The notes: generated from the letters alone by a model not told the origin. A DNA stretch of 64,000 bases from DATAZK01 sp963731205 (GCA_963731205.1 CAVSUJ010000002.1:62001-126000), one strand, 5' to 3'; counted from the first letter of the stretch, positions 42,705 to 52,571 are shown. A program made the numbers and translations.

Positions 42705-44465
42705 CGAGTTCAGGCAGCACGCAGTCGCCGGAGCGCTACGACCTGATCGTGCGCGGCGGGATGGTGGTGGACGGCACCGGGCTGTCGCGCCGGCGGGTCG
42801 ATGTCGGGATACGCGACGGCCGCGTGGTCAGGCTCGCTCACCTTCCGGAAGGGTCCGCCGACCGGGAGATCGATGCCACCGGACGCGTCGTCGCACCGGG
42901 AATCGTCGATGTCCACACGCATTACGACCCGCAGATCACGTTCGATCCCTACGCGGCGATGTCGAGCTATCACGGTGTGACCACCGTGTTAGCAGGCAAT
43001 TGCGGTTTCTCGGTGGCCCCGACGAAGGCCGAGGACCGCCCGTTCCTCGAAGGCATCTTCGCCGCGGTGGAGAACATGGATCCGATCGCGCTCAGCGGGG
43101 TCGCGTGGAAGGAGTTCGAGACCTTCCCGGAGTTCCTGGAAAGCCGCGAAGGCCGGCTCGGGGTCAATTTCGCCTGCTACGTCGGGCATTCCAACCTGCG
43201 CCGCTGGGTGATGGGTGAGGACTGCACGCAACGCGCGGCGACCGATGACGAGATCGCAGCGATGGCCGCAACTGCTGCGCGAGGCACTACAGGCCGGCGG
43301 GGCCGGGCTGTCGTCGTCCGCAGCGCCGACGCATCTGGACATCGCCGACCGTCCGGTCCCGTCGCGGCTGGCCGACAACAAGGAGCTGCTGGCACTCGCG
43401 GCCGAACTCGGACGCCACGGCGCCGGCTCCCTGGCCTTCCTGCCGAGGAGTTCGATCGGCGGTCTCGATGACGCCGACAAGGAACTGCTCATCTCACTGG
43501 CGAAGGCCAGCGGCCTACCGGTGGTCATCCAGGGGCTCGGCGGCCGCAACAAGGTCGACGCGCCGACAGCCACCTGGGAGGCGTCGAAGGAGTTCCTGGA
43601 CCGGGCCGGAGCGCAAGGCGCGGGCGTCTATTCGCTGCTCATCTCGCGCCCGTTCGACCGGGCCTTCGCCGTCGACGAGACCAACCTGCACTACCTGGCC
43701 GTCCCGAGCTGGAACCGGATGCTCAACCTGGAGCCGGCCGAACGCCGGGCCGTGCTGTCGGATCCGGTCGCCCGCGCCGAACTTCGCGACGCGGTCGAGA
43801 ACTACAACCGCGATCCTGCCAAGGGCACCACCGTTCCCCCGCCTCTCTGGCGCGCCGTCTACGTCGACTCGGTCACCCGACCGCACAACCAGAAGTGGGC
43901 GTCGCGTTCGGTCGCTGACATCGCCGAGGAGCTCGGCGTCGCGCCGGCCGACGCCGTACTGGATCTCGCGCTGGACGAGGACTTCGCGGTACGCCTGCGC
44001 TGGCGGACCGAGAGCCCGGAGTGGGCATCGGCGGTGCGCGAGGCGCAGCTCGACCCGCGGATGCTCATCGGCACCTCCGACGGCGGGGCCCATCTCGCCC
44101 GGGACGACGGCGCCGATTGGAGCAGCTACTTCCTGGGCAGCTGGGTTCGCGATCGCGCCGTCTGGACCCTCGAAGAAGGTATTCGCCAGATCACCGCGGT
44201 GCCCGCCGCCCTGGCCGGCCTGCGCGATCGAGGCACCCTGACCCCCGGGGCCTGGGCCGACATGATGATCTTCGATCCGGATTCGATCGGCCCGACCCAC
44301 AAGGAGTTCGCCCACGACCTGCCGGGTGGAGTCGGGCGCTACAAAGCCTTTGGCCGCGGCGTTTCTGCCACTATCGTCAACGGAGTGCCGATCATCGTCG
44401 AGGGCGAGCTGACCGGGGAGCTGCCCGGTCATGTCGTGCGTCCGGGCGGTCCTGCCGGCCCGTGA
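42701..44465 (+). pseudogene. N-acyl-D-amino-acid deacylase (D-aminoacylase), frameshifted
   Basis: An amidohydrolase-superfamily enzyme in two frames. The first part runs to ATDDEIAAMA with the metal motif GIVDVHTHYDPQI. The remainder, one base out of phase, resumes as LLREALQAGGAGLSSSAAPTH and ends with LIGTSDGGAHLARDDGADW. Removing one C near 43269 (GCCGCAACTG to GCCGAACTG) restores AMAELLREALQ. The span of 1765 nt is 3n+1, and the corrected protein is 587 residues. Whether this is a real mutation or a base-call error cannot be told. Its start and stop overlap both neighbours, as in an intact operon gene. Confidence 0.82.
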
Positions 44466-45976
44466 GTCAGACGTTCTGGGGGCGGTTCGCCGCCCGGGCC
44501 GAGGTGAGCGCCCAGGCTCCGGTCCTGTTCGACGAGCGCGGGTCGAGGCTCACCTTCGGCGAGCTTCGCGAGCTCAGCGAGCGCGTGGCTGCCGGCCTGT
44601 ATGCGCAAGGCGTCGCCGAGGGCAGCCGGGTCACCTGGCAGCTGCCGACCCGCGCCCAGACCGTCGTGCTGATGCTCGCGCTGAACCGGCTCGGCGCGGT
44701 GCAGAACCCCGTCATTCCGTTGTACGGCAAGCGCGAAGTCGGGTTCGCCGTCCGCCAGACCGGGGCTGCGCTGTTGGTCGTTCCGGATCGCTGGCGAGGC
44801 ACGAGCTACGGGGCGATGGCGCGGGAGTTGCAGGAGGAGATCGGGCCGCAGTTACAGGTGCTGCTGGCCGACGACGGGCTACCCGAAGGCGACCCGGCCA
44901 CATTGCCTGCCCCGCCGCAGTCCTCCGCAATGCGGTGGGTGTTCTACACGTCGGGGACGACGGCTGACCCGAAAGGGGTCTGCCACACCGACGACAGCGT
45001 GCACGCCGCCGGCCACGTTCTCGTTCTCCTGCACGACCTGCAGCCCGATGATGTCGGTTCGATCGCGTTTCCCATCGCCCACGTCGGCGGCGCGCAGTAC
45101 CTGTCGTCGATGTTCGACGCCGGCTTCCCGGCCGTTCTGCTGGAGCGCTTCAGCCCCGCCGAGAGTGTGGAGGCCATGCGCGCTCTCGGGGTGACGGTCG
45201 TGGGGGGTGGATCGGCGATCTATCAGGCCGTGCTTGCGGAGCAGCGCCGCCGGCCCGACATCCGCGTGCTGCCGGCGCTGCGCAAGCTGACGGGCGGCGG
45301 GACCCCCAAGCCGCCGCAGCTGTTCTTCGACGTTCGTAAGGAGCTCGGCGCACCGATCCTGCACGGGCTCGGCATGACCGAATCGCCGTGCATCACGATG
45401 GGCGCGATCACCGACACCGACGAGCAGCTCGCCTACACCGAGGGCGCTCCGGTGCCGGGTATCGAGGTGCGCGTCAGGCGGGCCGACGGTGCCCTCGCCG
45501 AAGCCGGCGAGGACGGCGAGATGGAGTTTCGCGGCGAGCTGATGACCGCCGGCTATGTCGATCCGGCTCTGAACGCGGCCTCGTTCACTCCCGACGGCTG
45601 GTTGCGCACCGGCGATCTCGGGCACCTGCGCCCCGACGGCTACTTCGTCATCACAGGACGCATCAAGGACATCATCATCCGCAAGGGCGAAAACGTCTCC
45701 GTACGCGAGCTGGAGGAGCTGCTCCTGACGCACCCGAAAGTCGGCGACGTCGCCATCATCGGACTGCCCGACGGCGAGCGGGGCGAGCGGGTCTGTGCCG
45801 TCGTCGAGACGGCGGAGGGCGGCGAGCCCATCGATCTGCCTGAGCTGAAAGACTTTCTGCGCGGGGCCGGGCTTGCCGTTCTCAAACTCCCTGAGCAGCT
45901 CGAGCTCGTCGACGCCCTGCCGCGCAACGCCTTCAGCAAGATCCTGAAGGCCGAGCTGCGAGCCCGGTTCAGCTAG
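44462..45976 (+). CDS. AMP-forming acyl-CoA synthetase
   Basis: A 504-residue adenylate-forming ligase. WVFYTSGTTADPKGV is the P-loop, ILHGLGMTESP the A5 motif, DGWLRTGDLGHLRPDGYFVITGRIKDIIIRKGENVS the A7-A8 hinge, and LPRNAFSKILKAELR the C-terminal lysine motif (Ser where Gly is usual). GTG start overlaps the deacylase stop. It would activate an acid released by the hydantoinase/deacylase steps. It ends 8 bp inside the convergent CoA transferase gene. Confidence 0.92.
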   Translation: MSQTFWGRFAARAEVSAQAPVLFDERGSRLTFGELRELSERVAAGLYAQGVAEGSRVTWQLPTRAQTVVLMLALNRLGAVQNPVIPLYGKREVGFAVRQTGAALLVVPDRWRGTSYGAMARELQEEIGPQLQVLLADDGLPEGDPATLPAPPQSSAMRWVFYTSGTTADPKGVCHTDDSVHAAGHVLVLLHDLQPDDVGSIAFPIAHVGGAQYLSSMFDAGFPAVLLERFSPAESVEAMRALGVTVVGGGSAIYQAVLAEQRRRPDIRVLPALRKLTGGGTPKPPQLFFDVRKELGAPILHGLGMTESPCITMGAITDTDEQLAYTEGAPVPGIEVRVRRADGALAEAGEDGEMEFRGELMTAGYVDPALNAASFTPDGWLRTGDLGHLRPDGYFVITGRIKDIIIRKGENVSVRELEELLLTHPKVGDVAIIGLPDGERGERVCAVVETAEGGEPIDLPELKDFLRGAGLAVLKLPEQLELVDALPRNAFSKILKAELRARFS

Positions 45977-47102
45977 CGGGCGCGGTCCACTGCCGGAGCG
46001 CCGCCGCCGCCTCCAGCCGCTCCCGCGGGCCGAGCTGCTCGATGCTTCCCGGGGTCGCGGAGAGTCTCGGGAACGGCGCTGCAGCAAGGACATCGTCGCC
46101 GAGCGCGATCAGTGATTGCCGGGCTTGCACATGAGGATCGGCGGCAAGATCGGCCAGATCATTGACCGGGCTCACCGGGACACGAGCCTCCCGGAAGGCG
46201 GCGACGACCTCGGCCCGCGGCCGCCGGCGTATCCAATCGGCGACCAGCGCGTCGAGTTCATCGGCGACGGCAAGTCGGGCGGAGCTCGTGCCGTACCGCT
46301 CCTGAGAAGCCTCGGCGCCGATCACGTGCAGAACCCGGCTCACCTGAGCATCGGTGGTTCCGGAAAGCACGATCCAGCGGCCGTCGGATGTCTCGTACAC
46401 GTTGCGCGGCACGCCGCCCTGCACCCGGCTGCCGGTGCGCATCGGCGGCTCGGAATCGCCGTCCCAGGCGGCGACCGTGAGACCGAGCAGGCCGAGCACC
46501 GGCTCGAACATGCTGACGTCGACGAGCTGACCCGGTGCTCCCCCGACATCGCGGGCATAGCAGGCCAGCAGCGTCCCGATCAGCCCTGAGACCGCGACGA
46601 GCGGATCGCCCAGCGCTGAGGACGGCAGCACCGGTGGCCCGTCGGCTGCGCCGGTGAGATGCGTGAGGCCGGCAAACGCCTCGGCCAGGCTGCCGTTTCC
46701 GGGCAGCTCCGCATACGGGCCTTCGGCTCCGTAGCAGGTGACCCAGACGTACACCAGCCGTGGATTGCGTGCCGAGACCTGCTCATACGTCAGCTCCCAA
46801 CGCTCCAGCAGCGAACGCGGCTGATTGACGACGACGACATCCGCGGCCTCGATCAGCTGCGCAGCCATGGCGCGGCCGTCCGGTGCTTCGAGGTCGACCT
46901 CCGCGATCCGCTTGCCCCGATTCGCCAATGAATACGGGACGGAGCGGCCTCCCCGGGCGACCCCTAGGCCCAAGAGCGGATCGCCGCCGGGTGGTTCCAG
47001 CTTGAGGACGTCAGCACCGAAATCACCGAGCAGGGCCGAAACCTGCGGCGCAGCCAGCAGATTCGACAGGTCGATCACCCGCAGGCCGGTGAGCGCTCTC
47101 AT
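45969..47102 (-). CDS. CaiB/BaiF-family CoA transferase
   Basis: A 377-residue class III CoA transferase. LTGLRVIDLSNLLAAPQVSALLGDFGADVLKLEPPGGDPL is the N-terminal signature. The candidate catalytic Asp is in SALGDPLVAVSGLIG. GQLVDVSMFEPVLGLLG and the late EARVPVSPVNDLADLAADPHVQAR are typical. The ATG at 47102 is preferred over an upstream in-frame codon. It shares its upstream region with the divergent MarR gene (84 nt apart), the likely regulator. Confidence 0.92.
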   Translation of the reverse strand: MRALTGLRVIDLSNLLAAPQVSALLGDFGADVLKLEPPGGDPLLGLGVARGGRSVPYSLANRGKRIAEVDLEAPDGRAMAAQLIEAADVVVVNQPRSLLERWELTYEQVSARNPRLVYVWVTCYGAEGPYAELPGNGSLAEAFAGLTHLTGAADGPPVLPSSALGDPLVAVSGLIGTLLACYARDVGGAPGQLVDVSMFEPVLGLLGLTVAAWDGDSEPPMRTGSRVQGGVPRNVYETSDGRWIVLSGTTDAQVSRVLHVIGAEASQERYGTSSARLAVADELDALVADWIRRRPRAEVVAAFREARVPVSPVNDLADLAADPHVQARQSLIALGDDVLAAAPFPRLSATPGSIEQLGPRERLEAAAALRQWTAPAS

Positions 47103-47185
47103 GCGGTGAGCCCGCAATCCTCGTACGCTTGCCCCTCACCCACCCGCGCGACAGTAGTCGAGCACGCACGCAAGGAGGCACTGGC

Positions 47186-47674
47186 GTGGCCAGAGGCAAG
47201 ACTGCTGAACCGGCCATCCCGTCATGGGTGCTCGAGCTGGACGAGGCCGTCACCCGGGTCAGCCGCGCCGCCCGTTCACCCCGGCTGCACCAGCTGATGG
47301 GCCAGCAGGCGAAGGTGAATCTCGGGGAGCACTTGCATCTCACTCTCGCCATGCTCGGCACCGGCCAGCCGCTGCGCGTCTCGGATCTGGCGAACCTGCT
47401 GGACGTCGAACGCTCCACCGTCAGCCGGCGCGTCACCGAACTGGTCGACCTCGGGCTCGTCACGCGCTCGGTCGACCCCGACGACCGCCGCGCCGCCGTA
47501 CTGAAGCTCACCAGGTCCGGCGAGCGCGCTCTCGCCCGTATCCAGGCCGCCTGGCATCAGACGCTGCTCGGCCTCACCGAGGAATGGCCCGTGCGGCGGC
47601 GCACCGAGACCGCCACCAATCTCAACCGTCTCGCTGACGCGCTGGAGGAGTTGCTCGCGCCCGCCGTCGACTGA
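47186..47674 (+). CDS. MarR family transcriptional regulator
   Basis: A 162-residue winged-helix regulator. The DNA-binding part is LRVSDLANLLDVERSTVSRRVTELVDLGLVTRSVDPDDRRAAVLKLT, containing the wing signature D-x-DDRR. GTG start at 47186 with GGAGG seven bases upstream. It is divergent from the CoA transferase gene, the usual arrangement for MarR control of a neighbouring catabolic gene. Confidence 0.92.
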   Translation: MARGKTAEPAIPSWVLELDEAVTRVSRAARSPRLHQLMGQQAKVNLGEHLHLTLAMLGTGQPLRVSDLANLLDVERSTVSRRVTELVDLGLVTRSVDPDDRRAAVLKLTRSGERALARIQAAWHQTLLGLTEEWPVRRRTETATNLNRLADALEELLAPAVD

Positions 47675-47755
47675 TCCCTGGCGATGAGTCCGGGGCCTGC
47701 GCCACGTCTACACCTTCGGTTGGCAAACGCAACACCAAGCATCGAAGGAGCAGCC

Positions 47756-48280
47756 ATGGAGACGATGAACCTGGGCAGCGCAGACGGGCTTCCCCCGATG
47801 GAGTGGGCCACCGTCGCCAGCAAGCTCGACACGGGGACTCCCCCGTCACCCGAGGACCACAACTCCAAGTCCACTTGGCTGTCCACCGTCAACGAAGACG
47901 GCAGCTCCCATCTGGTCCCGGTGGGCGCGATCTGGCTGGATGGCACTTTCTGGTTCCAGACCGGCGCCGGCACGAAGAAGGCCCACAACATCGCCCGTGA
48001 CCCGAGGTGCTCGATCGCGGTCTCCGTGTCCGAGGCGGACATCGTGGTCGAAGGCAATGCCGTCGTGGTGAAGGAACCCGCCGCGGTAGCACGTGCGGCG
48101 AAGGCGTGGGCGGACCAGGGCTGGCCCGCCGAACCCGATGAGACCGGTTCCGGTATCACCGCCCCGTTCAATGCGCCGTCGCAGGGCCCGCCTCCCTGGG
48201 ACGTCTACAAGGTCGACATCCGTTCGGTCGTCGCGATTCTCGGCGTGGAACCCGGCGGCTTGACCCGGTTCCGGTTCTGA
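47756..48280 (+). CDS. Pyridoxamine 5'-phosphate oxidase-like split-barrel flavoprotein
   Basis: A 174-residue split beta-barrel protein. STWLSTVNEDGSSHLVPVGAIWLDGTFWFQTGAGTKKAHNIARDPRCSIAVSV is the PNPOx-like core. Actinobacterial members bind FMN or F420 and act as reductases or biliverdin/quinone-binding proteins; the cofactor is not decided. The ATG at 47756 has GAAGGAG upstream. It lies 81 nt after the MarR gene and could be its target. Confidence 0.88.
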   Translation: METMNLGSADGLPPMEWATVASKLDTGTPPSPEDHNSKSTWLSTVNEDGSSHLVPVGAIWLDGTFWFQTGAGTKKAHNIARDPRCSIAVSVSEADIVVEGNAVVVKEPAAVARAAKAWADQGWPAEPDETGSGITAPFNAPSQGPPPWDVYKVDIRSVVAILGVEPGGLTRFRF

Positions 48281-48318
48281 CGCGATGAGGCCTGAACGGA
48301 CAGCGCGCTATCGGTTGG

Positions 48319-49536
48319 CTAGGCCGGCGTGACCCCATCCGCGGACAGCTGCATCGTCGCGCACGGGTAGACCGCGACGCTCGCCCGCAGGCCGTGCTTT
48401 TGCGCGAGCCAGGCGATCGTGTCGGCCCAAGTCGAGAGCAGCACCGTGCCGTCCATGGTCGGCGGCAGCATTCCGGGCGTCATGCGCGGCGCGAAGAAGA
48501 TGATGTCGCGTCCGCGGATCCGGGTCGGGCGCGAGGCGGCCAGACGCATGCCGGGACCGAAGAGCGAGTGCGACCCCAGGCCCTCCTCACCCGACACCAC
48601 CACGACGAAGGTGCCGCCGCTGCGGACGATGTGCGTCTCGGCCGTGACGTGGGGCGCAAAAGCCGTCAGATGCTGGAGGAATTCACCGTCCTTCGGATAC
48701 AGCGACAGCACGCAGATGTCGGACTCGGGCGGCGTCGGTGTCGCGAAGATCCGACGCGCGATCGTAGTCCCCGCTCGGTGCGCGTCCACCACGTCACCGA
48801 CGACCAGACCTGCGAGACCGAGGCGAGAATTCGGGATCCCGTTGACGATGAAGTCGACGCCCGCCATGCGGGCCGCCTCTTCCGACTCCAACCGGGCGTC
48901 CGGGGCCTCGAGCCCGTAGCCCCCGCGCAGAGCCGTGCCGCGGTGATACGCCTCCGCCGAACGGATGCTCGCAATGCCGGGCATCAGCAGCTTGGCGCCG
49001 CCGGCGAAACCTGCCGCCGCGTGCGGGATGATCGAGCCCACCAGGATGCGCAGATCGCAGTCCAGGTACTCGTTGTTGATCTCCACCGGTGAGCCGTAGG
49101 ACGTGGTGGCGACGAGCGTGCAGTTGTCCCCCGAGAAGTGGTTGCTGACCCGGCAGCGGGCAAGCACGTCAGGTCCGATCTTCTTGAGGAAATCGGCCCG
49201 CTGCATCGGACGGTGATTGGCGACGCCCGCGAGGACCAGCACGTCGCGCGCAGGGATGCCGGCCGCTTCGAGCTCGTCGAGGATCGGCGGGATCAGCCGC
49301 GATCCGGGTGTGGGACGCGACAGGTCGTCGATGACGATGACGGGCCGGTGCCGTCCCCGGGCGAGCTCGGAAAGCCGCGGGGTCCCGATCGGTGCTGCGA
49401 ACGCGGCCGTGATCCCGGCCTCGCCGATGTCAGGACCGTCCGCCGGCGGACAGCTCAAAACCTCATATTCTGCAGGGAAATCCAGCGTGAGTTCGGAGTC
49501 GTCGTACCACGCGCCCCAGCGGATCGTGGCGTTCAC
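48319..49536 (-). CDS. LarA-like (DUF2088) nickel-dependent lactate racemase family protein
   Basis: A 405-residue protein. VIVIDDLSRPTPGSRLIPPILDELEAAGIP is the DUF2088 hallmark. His candidates for a nickel-pincer cofactor are in GVANHRPM, RVSNHFSGDN and VGSIIPHAAAGFAGGAKLLMPGIAS, the last also carrying a lysine. LarA homologues racemise or epimerise 2-hydroxy acids. No LarB/C/E cofactor genes are seen in the window. The GTG at 49536 overlaps the SnoaL-like gene stop (GTGA); the longer upstream frame is an artefact. Confidence 0.85.
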   Translation of the reverse strand: MNATIRWGAWYDDSELTLDFPAEYEVLSCPPADGPDIGEAGITAAFAAPIGTPRLSELARGRHRPVIVIDDLSRPTPGSRLIPPILDELEAAGIPARDVLVLAGVANHRPMQRADFLKKIGPDVLARCRVSNHFSGDNCTLVATTSYGSPVEINNEYLDCDLRILVGSIIPHAAAGFAGGAKLLMPGIASIRSAEAYHRGTALRGGYGLEAPDARLESEEAARMAGVDFIVNGIPNSRLGLAGLVVGDVVDAHRAGTTIARRIFATPTPPESDICVLSLYPKDGEFLQHLTAFAPHVTAETHIVRSGGTFVVVVSGEEGLGSHSLFGPGMRLAASRPTRIRGRDIIFFAPRMTPGMLPPTMDGTVLLSTWADTIAWLAQKHGLRASVAVYPCATMQLSADGVTPA

Positions 49537-50162
49537 CGCACCCGCACTTTCACGTCTTCGGACGCCCCGGCCCGCAGCCCGCTGAGGAACTCCTCCATCG
49601 GCGCAGGCTCGGCCACCGGACCGTCCAGATCGAGGGAGGCGTTCCAGAACTGCTGCCAGGTGGGCCAGAACTCGCCCCAGCCCCCGTCGTACGGATCGCG
49701 GTCGGGCCAACGCATCTTGTGCTCACCGATCGGGGGCTTGTTCAGGTCGGTGGCATACCAGTAGAGCGGGAGCCGGCGGCGGAAAAACCAGCTGCCGCCG
49801 AGGCGTTCGTAGTGATCCCAATACATCATCGTCATGATGACCCACTCGGAGCCGGTCTCGTGCTCGTTGCGCGAATAGACGACGCCGTGCGCGTGGTCGG
49901 CGTCGTCGAACTCGATGATGTGGTTGCCCGTGACGTGCGCAGTGCCGGTGAATTGCACCCGCAGCGTCTCGTCGAACCAGGCCCGCAATGCCTGGCGCCC
50001 GGAGGCGTCGCGGCTCACCCGTACGTCAGCGGCGAACAGGTTGACTAGGGCGTCCAGGGCGCGCATGTCGAGCGCCAGGCAGTAGCGGGCGGCGAGCTGC
50101 CGGATGGCGTCCAGCGACTCGAGACGGTCGATGCGAGCGAGCAGATCAGGGTCGGCGGCCAT
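49533..50162 (-). CDS. SnoaL-like / nuclear transport factor 2 family protein
   Basis: A 209-residue protein. Residues 5-140 have the cone-shaped SnoaL fold pattern: LESLDAIRQLAARYCLALDMRALDALVNLFAADVRV, then HVTGNHIIEFDDADHAHGVVYSRNEHE and YWDHYERLGGSWFFRRR. The family includes ring-opening hydroxylases, dehydratases and isomerases. A C-terminal extension of about 60 residues is Trp-rich. Coupled to the LarA-like gene, which suggests a two-enzyme step on a small hydroxy acid. Confidence 0.85.
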   Translation of the reverse strand: MAADPDLLARIDRLESLDAIRQLAARYCLALDMRALDALVNLFAADVRVSRDASGRQALRAWFDETLRVQFTGTAHVTGNHIIEFDDADHAHGVVYSRNEHETGSEWVIMTMMYWDHYERLGGSWFFRRRLPLYWYATDLNKPPIGEHKMRWPDRDPYDGGWGEFWPTWQQFWNASLDLDGPVAEPAPMEEFLSGLRAGASEDVKVRVR

Positions 50163-50185
50163 CCGCCGACCCTAATCAGGGGCCC

Positions 50186-52564
50186 TCAGGCCGCGAGTAC
50201 CCCGGCCGGAGCCGCCGTGTGAGCCGGCTCCAGCGCGAGCGCGAGCACTTCGCGGACGTCGGACACCGGGTGCACCGTCAGCTGGGCGAGCACGCTGGCG
50301 GGCACGTCGTCCAGGTCGGGCTCGTTACGCGCCGGGATCAGCACCGTGGTGATGCCCATCCGGTGAGCCGCGAGCAGCTTCTGCTTGACGCCACCGATCG
50401 GCAGCACCCGCCCGGTCAGCGACACCTCACCCGTCATAGCGACATCGCTGCGCACCGGCCGGCCGGAGAGCAACGACGCGAGTGCGGTCGTCATCGTCAC
50501 ACCTGCGGACGGGCCGTCCTTCGGCACCGCACCGGCAGGCACGTGGATGTGCACGCCGCGGTCCTTCAGGTCACCCACCGGTAACTCCAGCGAGGCACCG
50601 TGCGAGCGCAGGAAGGCCAGCGCGATCTGCGCCGACTCCTTCATGACGTCGCCCAGCTGTCCCGTCAGGGTCACGCCGGTGGATCCCGTCTCGGCATCAG
50701 CGAGCGACGCCTCGACGAAGAGCACATCGCCGCCGGCACCGGTGACCGCGAGCCCCGTCGCCACACCGGGCAGCGAGGTGCGCTCACGCGTCTCGGGCAG
50801 GAAGCGCGGACGTCCGACGTAGTCACGCAGCGTCTCGGCAGAGATCGTCTGCACGCCTTGCGCCGTCTCCAGCTTCGCCGTCACCTTGCGCATCACCTTG
50901 GCCAGCAGGCGCTCCAGCTCACGCACACCCGCCTCGCGGGTGTAGTTCGCCGCCAGCTCATGCAGGGCCGCGTCCTCGAGCACGACGTCCTCGGCGGTCA
51001 GACCGGCGAGCTCCAACTGCCGTGGCAGCAGGTGATCGCGCGCGATGGTGACCTTCTCGTCCTCGGTGTAGCCGTCGAGCCGGACCAGCTCCATGCGGTC
51101 CAGCAGCGGGCCGGGGATCGAGTCGAGCACGTTGGCCGTCGCCAGGAAGACGACGTCGGACAGGTCGAGCTCGACCTCCAGGTAGTGGTCGCGGAAGGTG
51201 TGGTTCTGCGCCGGGTCCAGCACCTCGAGCAGGGCCGCCGTCGGGTCGCCGCGGTAATCGGCACCGACCTTGTCGACCTCGTCGAGCAGCACGACCGGGT
51301 TCATCGAACCGGCCTCCTTGAGTGCCCGCACGATCCGGCCGGGCAGCGCCCCGACGTAGGTACGCCGGTGGCCGCGGATCTCGGCCTCGTCACGGACGCC
51401 GCCCAGGGCGACCCGCACGAAGTTGCGGCCCATCGCCCGGGCGACGGACTCGCCGAGCGAGGTCTTGCCGACGCCAGGAGGACCGACGAGGGCCAGCACG
51501 GCACCGCTGCGGCGCCCGCCGACGACACCCAGCCCGCGCTCCTCACGGCGCTTGCGCACCGCCAGGTATTCGGTGATGCGCTCCTTGACGTCATCGAGCC
51601 CGGAGTGGTCGGCATCGAGGATCGCCCGCGCGCCGCTCACGTCGTACGCATCCTGCGTGCGCACGTTCCACGGCAGCTCCAGCACGGTCTCGATCCAGGT
51701 GCGGATCCAACCGGCTTCGGGCGACTGGTCGCTGGTGCGCTCGAGCTTGTCGAGCTCCTTCACGGCAGCCTTGTGCACGGCCTCCGGCAGCTCGGCGCTC
51801 TCGACCCGGGAGCGCAGGTCCTGCTCCTCGGAGTCGGTGCCGCCGCCGTTGAGGTCACGCAGCTCCTTCTGCACGGCGGACAGCTGCTGGCGCAGCAGGA
51901 ACTCACGCTGCTGCTTGTCCATGCCCTCCTGGACGTCCTTGCGGATCGTCTCCGCGACGTCGAGCTCTGCCAGGTGCTCGCGGGCGAGCCTGATCACCAG
52001 CTCCAGGCGCTCGCGCACGTCGACGGCCTGCAGCAGCGAGAGCTTCTGGTCGGTCGTCAGGTAGGGCGCGTAACCGGCCGTGTCGGCGAGCAGCGCGGGG
52101 TCGGTCATCCGGGTGATCGAATCGACCAGCTGAGAGGCGCCCCGCTGGTGCAGGATCGAGGTGACCAGGCCCTTGTACTCGCGGCCCAGTGAGTGGACCT
52201 CGTCGTCATACGTCTCGGGGGCTGCGATCTCCGTCGCCTCGACCCACAGCGCTGCACCGGGACCGGTGGTACCGGTGCCGATGGAGGCGCGGGACAGGCC
52301 GCGAAGGACCGCTGCCGGCTGACCGCCGGGCAGGCGTCCCATCTGCTCGATGCTGGCCAGCGTGCCGACCGTGGCGTAGCGCCCGCCGGGACGCGGGACG
52401 ATCAGCACCGGGGTGTCAGCGAGCTGAGCTGCATCGATGGCGGCGCGGATCTCGCTCGAACGGCCCGGCTTGGCGTCGGAATCGAGCTCGATCGGCACGA
52501 CCATCCCGGGCAGCACAACAGCGTCATCAAGGGGCAGAACCGGGTAATTGCGAGCTTCAGTCAT
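50186..52564 (-). CDS. lon: Lon protease (endopeptidase La)
   Basis: A 792-residue ATP-dependent serine protease. An N-terminal LON substrate domain occupies about residues 1-200 (YPVLPLDDAVVLPGMVVPIE). The coiled-coil linker contains QREFLLRQQLSAVQKELRDL. The AAA+ module has Walker A GPPGVGKTSLG and VVLLDEVDKVG. The protease dyad is Ser in PKDGPSAGVTMTTAL and Lys in GGVKQKLLAAHRMG. Full length. It degrades misfolded and regulatory proteins in the cytoplasm. The ATG follows AAAGGA. Confidence 0.97.
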   Translation of the reverse strand: MTEARNYPVLPLDDAVVLPGMVVPIELDSDAKPGRSSEIRAAIDAAQLADTPVLIVPRPGGRYATVGTLASIEQMGRLPGGQPAAVLRGLSRASIGTGTTGPGAALWVEATEIAAPETYDDEVHSLGREYKGLVTSILHQRGASQLVDSITRMTDPALLADTAGYAPYLTTDQKLSLLQAVDVRERLELVIRLAREHLAELDVAETIRKDVQEGMDKQQREFLLRQQLSAVQKELRDLNGGGTDSEEQDLRSRVESAELPEAVHKAAVKELDKLERTSDQSPEAGWIRTWIETVLELPWNVRTQDAYDVSGARAILDADHSGLDDVKERITEYLAVRKRREERGLGVVGGRRSGAVLALVGPPGVGKTSLGESVARAMGRNFVRVALGGVRDEAEIRGHRRTYVGALPGRIVRALKEAGSMNPVVLLDEVDKVGADYRGDPTAALLEVLDPAQNHTFRDHYLEVELDLSDVVFLATANVLDSIPGPLLDRMELVRLDGYTEDEKVTIARDHLLPRQLELAGLTAEDVVLEDAALHELAANYTREAGVRELERLLAKVMRKVTAKLETAQGVQTISAETLRDYVGRPRFLPETRERTSLPGVATGLAVTGAGGDVLFVEASLADAETGSTGVTLTGQLGDVMKESAQIALAFLRSHGASLELPVGDLKDRGVHIHVPAGAVPKDGPSAGVTMTTALASLLSGRPVRSDVAMTGEVSLTGRVLPIGGVKQKLLAAHRMGITTVLIPARNEPDLDDVPASVLAQLTVHPVSDVREVLALALEPAHTAAPAGVLAA

Positions 52565-52571
52565 TGGAGTC

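Noticed and set aside
50600..52192. 530-residue plus-strand open frame
   Set aside because: Antisense to Lon protease; no recognisable motif.
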